Below, piece after piece: positions 45,212 through 53,636 of a DNA stretch of 64,000 bases. Both the position numbers and the translations under genes were made by a program. Source of the DNA: Caulobacter sp. FWC2 (GTDB taxonomy: Bacteria; Pseudomonadota; Alphaproteobacteria; Caulobacterales; Caulobacteraceae); assembly GCF_002742625.1 (NCBI RefSeq), contig NZ_PEBF01000001.1, positions 2,666,001 to 2,730,000 on the forward strand. The letters run 5' to 3'. The notes under the pieces were generated by a model. It searched no databases. It was not told the origin of the DNA and was given only the letters and a program-made list of their open reading frames with translations. The first letter of the stretch is position 1; each line of letters opens with the position of its first letter.

Positions 45212-47170
45212 TCACGCTCGGTCGCCTGCCTGCCCGGCCGCGCTCGCCCCACGCCGTGACCACCAGAACCCGATGACCAGGATCGCCAGCGTCAGCGCCT
45301 GGGCCGCGCCCCCCTCTATCGTGGGGAAAAAGCCCAGCAGCTCGATGCGTGGCAGGGCCAGCGGGTGCAGGTCCAGAAGGCCCGCCTCCTGCAACGCCGC
45401 GACGCCCTTGCCGGCCAGGACGACCGCCAGGATCGCCATCAAGCTGGCGCTGTATTCGAAGAACTGGCCGATCGGCAGGCGCTTGGAGAACCGCAGCATG
45501 GCCCAGGCGATGATGGCCAGTACGACGATGGCCAAGGCCACCCCCGACAGCACGGCCGTCGCGCCGCTCTGGGTCCAGAGCGCGGTCAGGAACAGGATGG
45601 TCTCGAAGACCTCGCGATAGACGACGATGAAGGCCAGCAGAAACAGGAACCAGGCCGACTGCTTGGAGAGCGCATGGGAGAGCTTCTCGCGGATATAGAC
45701 CTGCCAGGCGTCGGCCTGGGCCTTGCCGTGCATCCATAGGCCCACCGAGATCAGCACCGCCGCGGCGATCACCGAGCCGAACCCTTCGGTCAGTTCGCGG
45801 CTGGCGCCGCTGATCGAGATGAAGAAGGTCGCCGCCGCCCAGGTCAGGCCGCCGGCCGCCAAGGCCGCGATCCAGCCGCCGTGGACGTAAGGCAGGACAT
45901 CGGTTCGCTCGGCCTTGCGCAGGAAGGCGATCATGGCGACCACGATCAGCAGGGCCTCCAGACCCTCGCGCAGCAGGATGGTGAAGGCGCCGGCGAAGCT
46001 CGACAGGCTGCTGGCCTTCTCCGGCGCCAGGGCCCGACCGGCGGTGGCGAACAGGGCGTCCAGGCGCTCGATCTGGCTGCGGACCTCGCTGGCCGGCGCG
46101 GCCTTGCCGATCGCACCACGCACATCGCCCATCGCGCCCTCGATGCGCCGCATCAGGGCCGGGTCGCGCGCGCCCAGGATCGGTTCGACAGGCTCGAAGC
46201 CGTCGAGATAGGCGGCTAGGGCCAGGTCGGCGGCGGCCTTGCGGTCGCCGGCCTCATAGGCCTTGAGGCTGGCGGCCAGCTTCTGGTGGGCCACTTCGAG
46301 CGAGCCGCCGTCCTTGCGGGTGGCGACCTCCGGGTGGCGGCGCAGATAGGCGGTCAGGGCGCGCGCCCTGGTCTCGCCAATGGTCTTGGCCAGGGCGGCG
46401 GGCGTCTCCTGGGTCAGCGCCTGGAGGTTGGCGAAGTGGGCGCGCACGGCGGCGTCACCGTTCCAAAGTTTCTCGCCCTCGGCGGCCTCGGCGTCGCTGA
46501 ACGCAAAGCGCCCGACATAGAAGGCCAGGTCCCAGCGATCGTCGGACGGCAGGTGGGCGTAGCTGGCCATGGCCGTGCCGTCGAGCCCCTGCTGGATCAC
46601 CTGGTAGAGGCCAAAGACGCTGCGCTGGCGAGCGCGATCGGCGTCGGCGAAGGCGATCGGCGGCGGATCCAGACCCGCCGCATTGGGACCGTCGGCCTTG
46701 CCGGTCTCACCGTGGCAGGCCGAGCAGTTCTCGGCATAGAGGGCCGCGCCGCGCGCCAGGTCCGGCGCCCGAGTCGGAGCCAGGGGCGTGGGATAGGTGG
46801 CCAGCAGGTCGTTGGCCAGGGCGTGGGCCTTGGTCGAGACCACAGCCGGCTCCTGCTTGGCGGCGATCGTCGCCTGCAGGCTTTCGGCTTGGGCCAGCAG
46901 GGCGGGCTGGGCCTTGGTGGCCGGAAGGCCGGCGATGCGCTCGCGCACCTGGCCGGCGAACTCGTTCATCTCGGCATATTCGGAAGGACTGATGACCTTG
47001 CCGTCCTTCACCGCGCCGGCGTAGTCGACCGACAGGTAGTCCAGCAGTCGCCAGGCGGTCTGGGACGAGGTCGCCTCCTGGGCGTGGGCCATCGGCGCCA
47101 CCGCGAAAACCAGGACCGCCAACAGACCGGCAAACATCGAGGCCAAGCGGCCCTTGAGATCAGTAATCAT
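45212..47170 (-). CDS. FTR1-family iron permease fused to a cytochrome c-like domain
   Basis: A 652-aa protein. Signal peptide to about residue 30, an exported helical region, a single CSACH heme-c site near residue 151, then a seven-helix FTR1 permease with two R-E-x-x-E motifs (LLREGLEALL and VYREVFETILF). FTR1 imports iron coupled to Fe(II) oxidation; the heme domain could accept those electrons. The ATG at 47170 is embedded in a Fur-box-like ATCATTATC (47166-47174). Its place inside a Czc operon is notable because it is an importer among exporters. Confidence 0.85.
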   Translation of the reverse strand: MITDLKGRLASMFAGLLAVLVFAVAPMAHAQEATSSQTAWRLLDYLSVDYAGAVKDGKVISPSEYAEMNEFAGQVRERIAGLPATKAQPALLAQAESLQATIAAKQEPAVVSTKAHALANDLLATYPTPLAPTRAPDLARGAALYAENCSACHGETGKADGPNAAGLDPPPIAFADADRARQRSVFGLYQVIQQGLDGTAMASYAHLPSDDRWDLAFYVGRFAFSDAEAAEGEKLWNGDAAVRAHFANLQALTQETPAALAKTIGETRARALTAYLRRHPEVATRKDGGSLEVAHQKLAASLKAYEAGDRKAAADLALAAYLDGFEPVEPILGARDPALMRRIEGAMGDVRGAIGKAAPASEVRSQIERLDALFATAGRALAPEKASSLSSFAGAFTILLREGLEALLIVVAMIAFLRKAERTDVLPYVHGGWIAALAAGGLTWAAATFFISISGASRELTEGFGSVIAAAVLISVGLWMHGKAQADAWQVYIREKLSHALSKQSAWFLFLLAFIVVYREVFETILFLTALWTQSGATAVLSGVALAIVVLAIIAWAMLRFSKRLPIGQFFEYSASLMAILAVVLAGKGVAALQEAGLLDLHPLALPRIELLGFFPTIEGGAAQALTLAILVIGFWWSRRGASAAGQAGDRA

Positions 47171-47221
47171 TATCAATCCATGGGCGCAAAGCGGCGCATG
47201 TGGCAAGAGCTTGAGCATGTG

Positions 47222-47878
47222 TCAGGAGGTCGCGAGGTCGGCGCGGTGTTCGTCGAGGGCTTGGCGGATGATCTGGTAGGCGGACATAAGGAAGACCCCA
47301 GCCAGGAGCACGCCCACGATCAGGTCGGGCCAGCGCGAGCCGGTCAGCCAGACCAGAACGCCGGTTGCGGCGACGGCCAGGCACTGGATCAGATCGTTGC
47401 GCGTGCAGAGCCACACCGAACGGACGTTGGCGTCGCCGTCGCGGTAGCGAACCAGGAGCCCTGCGGCGACCAGATTGGCCAGGGCGCCAAACAGCCCTAG
47501 GGCCGAGATCGCCTCACCGGACGGCGCCGCGCCGCTCCAAGCGCGCCACGCGGCGAACCCGACAACGGATAGGGCGACCACACCGAGGCTGACGCCCTTG
47601 AACAACGCCGCGCCAGTGCGAACGGCCACGGAGCGTCCGATGGCCCACAGGCTGATCGCGTAGGTGGCGCTGTCGGCCAGGAAGTCCAGGGCGTTGGCCG
47701 ACAAGGAGGCCGAGCCCTGGATCAGGCCACCAATCAGCACGACGACAAAGCCGACCAGATTGATCGCGATCACCCACGCCAGGGCGCGGCGATAGGCTGG
47801 GGTAGCGCCGTCGAACTTCACCTCGGCGCCGCAACCACAGCCCGAGGCGACCGGCTTGCTGGAACAAGAGTCGCTCAT
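47222..47878 (-). CDS. cation diffusion facilitator-like metal transporter
   Basis: A 218-aa membrane protein with six hydrophobic segments. It has a Cys-rich N-terminus (SCSSKPVASGCGCG) and the CDF helix-2 segment SLSANALDFLADSATYAI, plus CTRNDLIQCLAVAATG in helix 5. In both helices one usual His is replaced by Asn or Asp (NALDFLAD, NDLIQ), so specificity may differ from ZitB/CzcD. The C-terminal cytoplasmic domain is missing, as in short CDFs. It is divergent from the MerR-type regulator at 47946. Confidence 0.82.
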   Translation of the reverse strand: MSDSCSSKPVASGCGCGAEVKFDGATPAYRRALAWVIAINLVGFVVVLIGGLIQGSASLSANALDFLADSATYAISLWAIGRSVAVRTGAALFKGVSLGVVALSVVGFAAWRAWSGAAPSGEAISALGLFGALANLVAAGLLVRYRDGDANVRSVWLCTRNDLIQCLAVAATGVLVWLTGSRWPDLIVGVLLAGVFLMSAYQIIRQALDEHRADLATS

Positions 47879-47891
47879 GACGCCACCGTGC

Positions 47892-47915
47892 ATCCTCTAG
47901 CCACTAGAGGATCAA
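47892..47915 (-). promoter_or_regulatory. ZntR/CadR-type operator of the CDF-czc operon
   Basis: Minus strand: TTGATC (47915-47910) overlaps the perfect 9-3-9 palindrome ATCCTCTAG-TGG-CTAGAGGAT (47912-47892). This is the MerR-type arrangement pointing to the CDF gene, with the regulator gene starting 34 bases away on the other strand. Confidence 0.75.
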
Positions 47916-47945
47916 GGGCCTATTTGCGTCGGGTGAGGAAATCCC

Positions 47946-48350
47946 ATGACCCTATCGATCGGCCAGTTGGCCAAGGCCTCGGACGTCAAGGTCCCGACCA
48001 TCCGTTTTTATGAGGAGATCGGCCTGCTGCCCGAGCCGATCAGGACCGCCAATGACCGGCGTGTCTATGATGGGGCCGCCGTCCGGCGCCTGGCCTTCAT
48101 CCGCCATGCCCGGCAGCTGGGTTTCTCGGTTGAAGCGATCCGCAATCTGCTGGATCTTTCCGACCACCCCGAACGCCCTTGCGGCGAGGCCAACCTGCTG
48201 GCTACCCGCCAGCTTGGCGACGTCGAGGCCAAGATCGCCCAACTGGAGACCTTGCGCGGCGAACTGCGGCGAATGGTCGAGGCGACCTGCGACGGCCGAG
48301 CCGCCGACTGCCGGGTCATCGAGGCGTTGGCCGGACAGGCGGCCGCCTGA
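47946..48350 (+). CDS. ZntR/CadR/PbrR-type MerR regulator
   Basis: A 134-aa regulator with LSIGQLAKASDVKVPTIRFYE at the N-terminus and three cysteines at C79, C115 and C122 (ERPCGE, ATCDGRAADC). C79 is the residue that distinguishes divalent-metal sensors (Zn, Cd, Pb) from CueR. It is divergent from the CDF gene with a perfect dyad between. It probably activates the CDF-FTR1-czc-ATPase operon on Zn/Cd/Pb exposure. Confidence 0.85.
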   Translation: MTLSIGQLAKASDVKVPTIRFYEEIGLLPEPIRTANDRRVYDGAAVRRLAFIRHARQLGFSVEAIRNLLDLSDHPERPCGEANLLATRQLGDVEAKIAQLETLRGELRRMVEATCDGRAADCRVIEALAGQAAA

Positions 48351-48421
48351 AGGCCAGCGGCTGGCGCCGCGACGTTACGCGATGTTTCCGTTTCGTTCCC
48401 ACCCTGCTAAGCTGTTCGTTG

Positions 48422-49546
48422 ATGGAGTCGGAACCGCGCAAGATCATCCATATCGACATGGACGCCTTCTTTGCGTCGGTCGAACAGCGTGACGACCCCA
48501 GCCTGAAGGGTCGCCCGCTGGCGGTGGGCCACGGGGCCAGACGCGGCGTGGTCGCCGCCGCCAGCTACGAGGCGCGCGCCTTCGGCGTCCGCTCGGCCAT
48601 GCCCTCGACCACGGCGCTACGCCAGTGCCCGCAGTTGGTTTTCGTGCCGCCGCGCTTCGAGGTCTACAAGGCCGTCTCGCGCCAGATCCACGCGATCTTC
48701 GCCGACTACACCGACCTGATCGAGCCGCTGTCGCTGGACGAAGCCTATCTTGACGTCACCTTGAATAGACGGGGCCTGACCACCGCCACCGACACCGCCC
48801 TGGAAATCCGGGCTCGGATCCTGGCCGAGACCGGCCTGAACGCCTCGGCGGGGATTTCCTACAACAAGTTCCTGGCCAAGCTGGCCTCGGATCAACGCAA
48901 GCCCAACGGCCAGTTCGTCGTCCCGCCCGGCAAGGGCGAGGCCTTCGTGCAGGGTCTGCCGATCGGCCGTTTCCACGGGGTCGGCGCGGTCACCGAAGCC
49001 AAGATGAAGCGGCTGGGCATCCACACCGGCGAGGACCTGCACCGCCAGACCCTGGCCTTTCTGCAGCATCATTTCGGCAAGTCGGGGTCCTGGTACTACG
49101 CCATCGCCCGCGGCGAGGATCAGCGTCAGGTCAATCCGGACCGGGTGCGCAAATCGTCCGGCTCTGAGACGACCTTCGACCAGGACCACACCGCGCCCGA
49201 ACTGATCGAAGCCGGCGTCCTGGCCATGGCCGACGATGTCTGGGCGTGGTGCGAGAAGACCGGCGCACGCGCCCGCACGGTCACCGTGAAGATCAAATGG
49301 GCCGACTTCCAGCAGGCCACCCGCAGCCGCTCCCTTCCCTCGCCCGTCGCTGACCGCGCGACCTTGCGCCGCGCGAGCCTGGACTTGGTCCGCTCGGTCT
49401 ATCCGCCGCGCCTGGGCATTCGCCTGGTCGGCGTCACCTTGTCCAACTTCGACCAGGCGATCACGCTGAAGGACGAGCAATTGGGCCTGGGCCTGGACAG
49501 TCCTCTCGCCGCGCCGACGCTGGCGCGCGCCGTCCACTTCGCCTAA
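48422..49546 (+). CDS. dinB: DNA polymerase IV, Y family
   Basis: A 374-aa translesion polymerase with IIHIDMDAFFASVEQRDDP, ASYEARAFGVRSAMP and the catalytic SLDEAYLDVT motif. The thumb SAGISYNKFLAKLASDQRKPNG and a little-finger domain follow. It copies damaged DNA without proofreading. The ATG at 48422 gives the standard N-terminus. No alphaproteobacterial LexA box (GTTC-N7-GTTC) is visible upstream. It separates the metal genes from the conjugation module and may be cargo of either. Confidence 0.93.
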   Translation: MESEPRKIIHIDMDAFFASVEQRDDPSLKGRPLAVGHGARRGVVAAASYEARAFGVRSAMPSTTALRQCPQLVFVPPRFEVYKAVSRQIHAIFADYTDLIEPLSLDEAYLDVTLNRRGLTTATDTALEIRARILAETGLNASAGISYNKFLAKLASDQRKPNGQFVVPPGKGEAFVQGLPIGRFHGVGAVTEAKMKRLGIHTGEDLHRQTLAFLQHHFGKSGSWYYAIARGEDQRQVNPDRVRKSSGSETTFDQDHTAPELIEAGVLAMADDVWAWCEKTGARARTVTVKIKWADFQQATRSRSLPSPVADRATLRRASLDLVRSVYPPRLGIRLVGVTLSNFDQAITLKDEQLGLGLDSPLAAPTLARAVHFA

Positions 49547-49556
49547 GGCTCGCCCC

Positions 49557-49676
49557 ATGCCGCCTCGACGCCGCCCGACCACTAAACTGCTGACGACCGC
49601 CGGCTGGGCCAGCCTTGCCGGGCTGGCGACCTTGGTCGTGGCGGCGGCCGTGATGGCGGCGCGCTGGCTGCGCTAG
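49557..49676 (+). CDS. 39-aa single-helix membrane peptide, tentative
   Basis: A short frame beginning MPPRRRPTTKLL, with a positively charged N-terminus and one hydrophobic helix (AGLATLVVAAAVMAARWL) ending in Arg. It starts ten bases after dinB. No clear ribosome-binding site, so it may be translated by coupling, or may not be real. Confidence 0.4.
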   Translation: MPPRRRPTTKLLTTAGWASLAGLATLVVAAAVMAARWLR

Positions 49677-49751
49677 GCCTGCCCGTCGCGCGTCTTGCCG
49701 CGTCCTGACCGCGCGGGCATGACCAGCCCTCATCCGCGAAGGAACCGTCTC

Positions 49752-50093
49752 GTGCGTCGTCTGGCCCTGCTCTGCGCCCTGCTCCTCCTCGCCGCCCCCC
49801 ACGCCGCCCTGGCCTGGGGCCGCGAGGGCCACGCCGTGGTCGCCCAGATCGCCCGGGGCTATCTCACGCCCAAGGCCGCCGCCGCCGTGGAAGCCCTGCT
49901 GGCGGCCGACACCGACGCCCTGACGAACCCAGACCTGGGCGCACGCGCCTCCTGGGCCGACGCCTGGCGCAAGGATCATCGGGAGACGACGGAATGGCAC
50001 TTCGTCGATATCGAGCTGGAACATCCGGATCTGACGGGGGCCTGCTTCGGCTTTCCGGCCAGCGCCACGCCGGCCAGCAACGGGCGGCCCTAA
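49752..50093 (+). pseudogene. truncated S1/P1-type nuclease
   Basis: Signal peptide (RRLALLCALLLLAAPHAALA) followed by the N-terminus of an S1/P1 zinc nuclease: the essential Trp right after the cleavage site (WGREGHAVVAQIA), ASWADAWR and TEWHFVDIELEHPD. The family is usually near 270-300 residues; here only about 90 mature residues remain before GRP and a stop, so most zinc-ligand His/Asp residues are missing. GTG at 49752 is chosen because GAAGGA lies upstream. The break coincides with the end of ardA, suggesting a recombination junction. Confidence 0.7.
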
Positions 50094-50620
50094 CGAGACC
50101 AGAACACATGGACCTCGTCGTGGGCGGTCTCCACGGTGAAGACCTCGCCGTTCAACCGCGCGTCCCGCCCCATGGCCTCCCAATCGATATAGAGGCGCAA
50201 GGCCTCTGGAATGGTCAGGGTCTCCTCGGTCATGTCCTGGTAGCAGTCGGCGAGGCTCTCGAAGACGCCGCGATAATCCTCGTCCAGCGCGCCCGCCGCC
50301 GCGTCCAGGTCGCCGCAGAAGTGCTCCAGCACCGAGGCGCCCAGGCTCCCGCGCTGACGTAGGAAACTCGCGATCCGGACCACCTTGTCGACCCCGGCAT
50401 ATTCGGCGATCTCCACCCCGCCAAAGCCCTCATGATCGTGAATGGCGTACTCCTCGGCCCCCGCTACGGGCGAGGCCTTCAGCATCGCGTTGATGGCGTC
50501 GCGAATGGCGTCGGCGTCATCCTCGACATCAATCCAGGCGCCATGCAGCCAGCCGTTGTTATAGGCGGCCAGGCAGGCGACATAGATGCGGGGTTCCAGC
50601 TTTTCAGTGGCTTGTCCCAT
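50090..50620 (-). CDS. ardA: ArdA-like antirestriction protein
   Basis: A 176-aa acidic protein with PRIYVACLAAYNNGWLHG near the start and many Asp/Glu residues. YAIHDHEGFGG and DCYQDMTEETL segments are typical of ArdA. These proteins mimic DNA and block type I restriction enzymes, protecting incoming conjugative DNA. The ATG at 50620 has GAGGA nine bases upstream. A marker of conjugative elements, consistent with the trb operon nearby. Its 3' end overlaps the broken nuclease. Confidence 0.88.
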   Translation of the reverse strand: MGQATEKLEPRIYVACLAAYNNGWLHGAWIDVEDDADAIRDAINAMLKASPVAGAEEYAIHDHEGFGGVEIAEYAGVDKVVRIASFLRQRGSLGASVLEHFCGDLDAAAGALDEDYRGVFESLADCYQDMTEETLTIPEALRLYIDWEAMGRDARLNGEVFTVETAHDEVHVFWSR

Positions 50621-50849
50621 GATCTTCATCCTCATAGCAGGGGTTCAGCATGAACCCTTGCCCGTCGGCGAGACCGGGGGTGCAAGCGGAGGGGCGGCTT
50701 CGCGGGGACCCGGCTGGCAGGCCGGCAAAGCCGGCCGAAGCTGGGCGGAAGACGATCCGAAGCGCGCCGGGGGCGGAGCCCCAAGCCTTGCGAGCGACGC
50801 TGTCTGCAAGAAATGCCAGTGTACGCGCTGACCTCCAGGGAGACGGTTG

Positions 50850-51578
50850 ATGCGGCCCGCCGAAAGCGAGACGACCTACTTCCTCAAAGATCGCACCACT
50901 TTCATCCGCTACTATTTCGACGAGGCCGCCAAACCGTTCGTCGACATCCACGAGCGCATCGATGCAGGAACCTCACCGTTCGAGCCCTACGGCGATCCAG
51001 AAGACGGCGAGCCCCTGTATCAAGCCGAATGGGAGGGCGCTGAGATCGCGATCGCGCTGATCGGCCAGACCTGCGTATCGCTGCTGGCCGACAGCCTGAA
51101 GCTCTATCTGAACACCTGGCGCCAGCGCGAATTTCGGTTCGCTTTCGACAAGCACGAAGACAAGCTGGCCGCGCGCGAAGGCTTTGTCGCCGCCTATCGC
51201 GCCGCCTTCTCCGACATCTTCGGCCCGCGATGGAGCCAGTGCGCCGTCCGCTTCGACATCATCGACCAGGTCGTGTTGGCGCGTAATCGCAGCCAGCACG
51301 GCGACAGCCTGCTCTCCATGCGCGCGCGGCATGATCGCAAGACACTCGACAAGCACCCCTTGCCGTTCTTCGCCCGCCCCGCGGAGGTCCAGGCCTGGGT
51401 TCCGCGCGACGATCTCTTTGGGTCCTATTTGGCCCCGCCCTTGCGGATCTCCCGTGAAACGCTTTGGGCGGCCATTGGCGAGATCGAGGCTTGGGCCGAG
51501 TGGCTCGACGCCAATGTCGAGCACGCTTGGTCCTGGCCCACGCTCAGCGTGGAGGATGATCCAAAACCGCCGCGGTGA
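50850..51578 (+). CDS. HEPN-like protein with RNxxxH motif
   Basis: A 242-aa helical protein with RNRSQH at residues 145-150 (VLARNRSQHGDS), matching the R-N-x3-H active-site motif of HEPN ribonucleases. The segment DSLKLYLNTW lies earlier in the protein. HEPN proteins cut RNA in toxin-antitoxin and phage-defence systems. No obvious antitoxin is adjacent. GGGAGA precedes the ATG. The assignment rests on the motif and helical character only. Confidence 0.6.
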   Translation: MRPAESETTYFLKDRTTFIRYYFDEAAKPFVDIHERIDAGTSPFEPYGDPEDGEPLYQAEWEGAEIAIALIGQTCVSLLADSLKLYLNTWRQREFRFAFDKHEDKLAAREGFVAAYRAAFSDIFGPRWSQCAVRFDIIDQVVLARNRSQHGDSLLSMRARHDRKTLDKHPLPFFARPAEVQAWVPRDDLFGSYLAPPLRISRETLWAAIGEIEAWAEWLDANVEHAWSWPTLSVEDDPKPPR

Positions 51579-51687
51579 ACCGCATTCGATGGGGTGAGGA
51601 AGACACGCGCGCCCCGGCCAGCTTGATCACGGCGCGGCTTGATCGAAATCGACGGGCTTGGCGGCCCCTGACAGGCCGCGATCCGGC

Positions 51688-52023
51688 TTAACCCGTCTTG
51701 GACAACGGCGCCGGCGAAGACATCGCCGACTGCCAGGCGGCGATCAGCACACGATTGGCGACCGCTTCGCTGAGCACGGCCAGACGCACGAGGGTCACGC
51801 CCCTGGACCCGCGTCGCCCTGACTCCGCCTCAAGCGCGTTTGAAACTTCGATCAACTGAGCCTGGTCCGGGGGAGACAGCTTGACGACGGCCCAGTCGGC
51901 CCCAGGCCAGCCGACCGTGGCGAAAACCTTGCCATGGACGGCCAGGCGCACCGCGCCCATCACGGCCTTGGACTTGACCATGGCCAATCCGGCTCCGATC
52001 GCGGCAAAGGCTTCAGGGCTCAT
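51688..52023 (-). CDS. YjbR/MmcQ-like protein
   Basis: A 111-aa protein with HGKVFATVGWPGADWAVVKL followed by PPDQAQLIE. This is the beta-hairpin and helix pattern of YjbR/MmcQ (CyaY-like fold) DNA-binding-type proteins, with the common VANRVLIAAW helix near the end. Function of the family is unclear. It sits alone between the HEPN-like gene and the trb operon. Confidence 0.65.
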   Translation of the reverse strand: MSPEAFAAIGAGLAMVKSKAVMGAVRLAVHGKVFATVGWPGADWAVVKLSPPDQAQLIEVSNALEAESGRRGSRGVTLVRLAVLSEAVANRVLIAAWQSAMSSPAPLSKTG

Positions 52024-52272
52024 TGGCGCGTCTCCCAGGTCAACTTCGATCGCGGACGGACGAAATCATGAGTCGGCGCCCTACCAAACGCGGCCTGTCT
52101 CAGGGATCCGGCGCCAGACGCACCGCAACGGCGATGGCTCAACGCAGGCCCTGGAACCAGACGCGACTGACGCCGGGCCTGTCCGCGCTTGATCGTCGGC
52201 GCTCTGCCCGGCTTGATCAGGCACCGACCCCGGAGCGAATCCAAAGGCCTGGCCAAGGCCTCCCAGACGCCG

Positions 52273-52494
52273 TCAGTCGTTGCGCTTTCGGCCACGCGCG
52301 AACCCGCGGTCAGTGGCCATGAACCGCGCCAGCATCGGAGCGATCAGCTTGACCGGCTCGGCGACCTTCCCCCCGGTCTCGGCGGCCAGGGCCTTTGCGT
52401 AGTCGGCCAGGTCGCGATGCACCGCGGCCGGAAGGTCGACCGTGATCTTGACCGGCAGGTCGTCTTCGAGCGGCCCCAGCTTCAGCTTGCTCAT
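52273..52494 (-). CDS. DUF2274 protein of trb operons
   Basis: A 73-aa protein with KLKLGPLEDDLPVKITVDLP, VHRDLADYAKALAAETG and KLIAPMLARFMATDRGF. This small DNA-binding-like family regularly follows trbI in integrative conjugative elements. It starts four bases inside the trbI stop and is the last gene of the operon. Confidence 0.82.
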   Translation of the reverse strand: MSKLKLGPLEDDLPVKITVDLPAAVHRDLADYAKALAAETGGKVAEPVKLIAPMLARFMATDRGFARGRKRND

Positions 52495-53636
52495 GGTCGC
52501 GCCTCCTCGTTGTAGGGTTCGAGCACCAGATCCCGCGACAGCAGAACGCGAAGCGGCGCGCCGGGCCGGATCGTCAGGGTCGGGGTCAAGTTCAGGCTCC
52601 GGCCCACGGCCTGCTGGCCGACATCGCTGACCGACTGACTGGCGCCGCGGCGGATCGCCCGCTCAAGGTCGCCGCCATCGCTGGATTGCCCAGTCTCCGC
52701 GCCGATCGCCAGCACGGTGCTGAGCGCGGCGGCGGCGAGCACCGCCCGGCCATGGCGATCGACACCGTCTTGCAAGCCGGCCATGCCTTGGGCGTCGGCG
52801 GCCGGCAACTTGTCCAGGACGATCGAGCGTCCCGACGGCAGGATCAGGCGCGTCCAGATCACCGCCAGCCGGCTCTGCCCGGCCTTGGTCGTGGTTTCGT
52901 AGTCACCGATCAGGCGGGCGCCGGCCGGGATCAGAAGATGATGACCGCCCAGGCTGTCAAAGACGTCCTGGCTGACCTGGGCGATGGCCAGACCGCTGGC
53001 GTCCGATCGCAATCCGGTGACAAGGGCGGCGGCGATGATCGAGCCGGCTTGCAGGAGGTAGGGCGAGGCTGGCGCCTGCAGCCGCTCGGGGCTGGTCGTT
53101 CGCGGATCGTCGGCCCGGGAGGCGACGACCGGCGCGGCGGGCGCCGACGACAACGGCGTGGCGGCCGCGAACAGGGCGCTGGCCCGGGCGGCCTGACGCG
53201 CGGCGATGACCGGATTGGGCCGCGGCGCGGGACGGGCGCTAGAGGGCGACTGAGCCTCGAACGCGCTCGGCCGCACCGCCTCCGGACCGCCACCGGCGCC
53301 AGCGGCCTCACGGGCGCGCTGGGCGCTGAGGATGGGGCGGCCAAGGTCGCCGGGCAACGGCGGTCCCAGGACCGGCGTGTCGCCGCGTTTGAGATAGTCC
53401 TTGGGCAGGCCCGTGACCTGTTCGGGGGGCGAGGCGACCTGCGTCACGACACGGCTGGGCGGCGCGCGATCGTGGTCGCGCAGCGACCAGGCCAAGGCCG
53501 CGGCCACGCCGGCCGCCAGGACCGCCCCGGTGACCACCAAGGCCTTGCGCGACACCTGGGTCACCGACCGGGCCGACCCACGCAGCCGAAGGTCCTTGGC
53601 GATGGCCTGTTGCTCCTGTTCGATCGTCTCGGTCAT
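52491..53636 (-). CDS. trbI: TrbI, VirB10-like conjugation scaffold
   Basis: A 381-aa protein with one membrane helix near the N-terminus (about residues 30-50), a Pro/Ala-rich periplasmic linker and the VirB10 C-terminal domain (AGSIIAAALVTGLRSDASG, LLIPAGARLIGDYE, RAIRRGASQSVSDVGQQ). VirB10 proteins span both membranes and gate the mating channel. Start overlaps the trbG stop. Confidence 0.93.
   Translation of the reverse strand: MTETIEQEQQAIAKDLRLRGSARSVTQVSRKALVVTGAVLAAGVAAALAWSLRDHDRAPPSRVVTQVASPPEQVTGLPKDYLKRGDTPVLGPPLPGDLGRPILSAQRAREAAGAGGGPEAVRPSAFEAQSPSSARPAPRPNPVIAARQAARASALFAAATPLSSAPAAPVVASRADDPRTTSPERLQAPASPYLLQAGSIIAAALVTGLRSDASGLAIAQVSQDVFDSLGGHHLLIPAGARLIGDYETTTKAGQSRLAVIWTRLILPSGRSIVLDKLPAADAQGMAGLQDGVDRHGRAVLAAAALSTVLAIGAETGQSSDGGDLERAIRRGASQSVSDVGQQAVGRSLNLTPTLTIRPGAPLRVLLSRDLVLEPYNEEARP

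Noticed and set aside
48380..48422. LexA/SOS box upstream of dinB
   Set aside because: Two GTTC words occur but are separated by 15 bases instead of the seven of the alphaproteobacterial LexA box.
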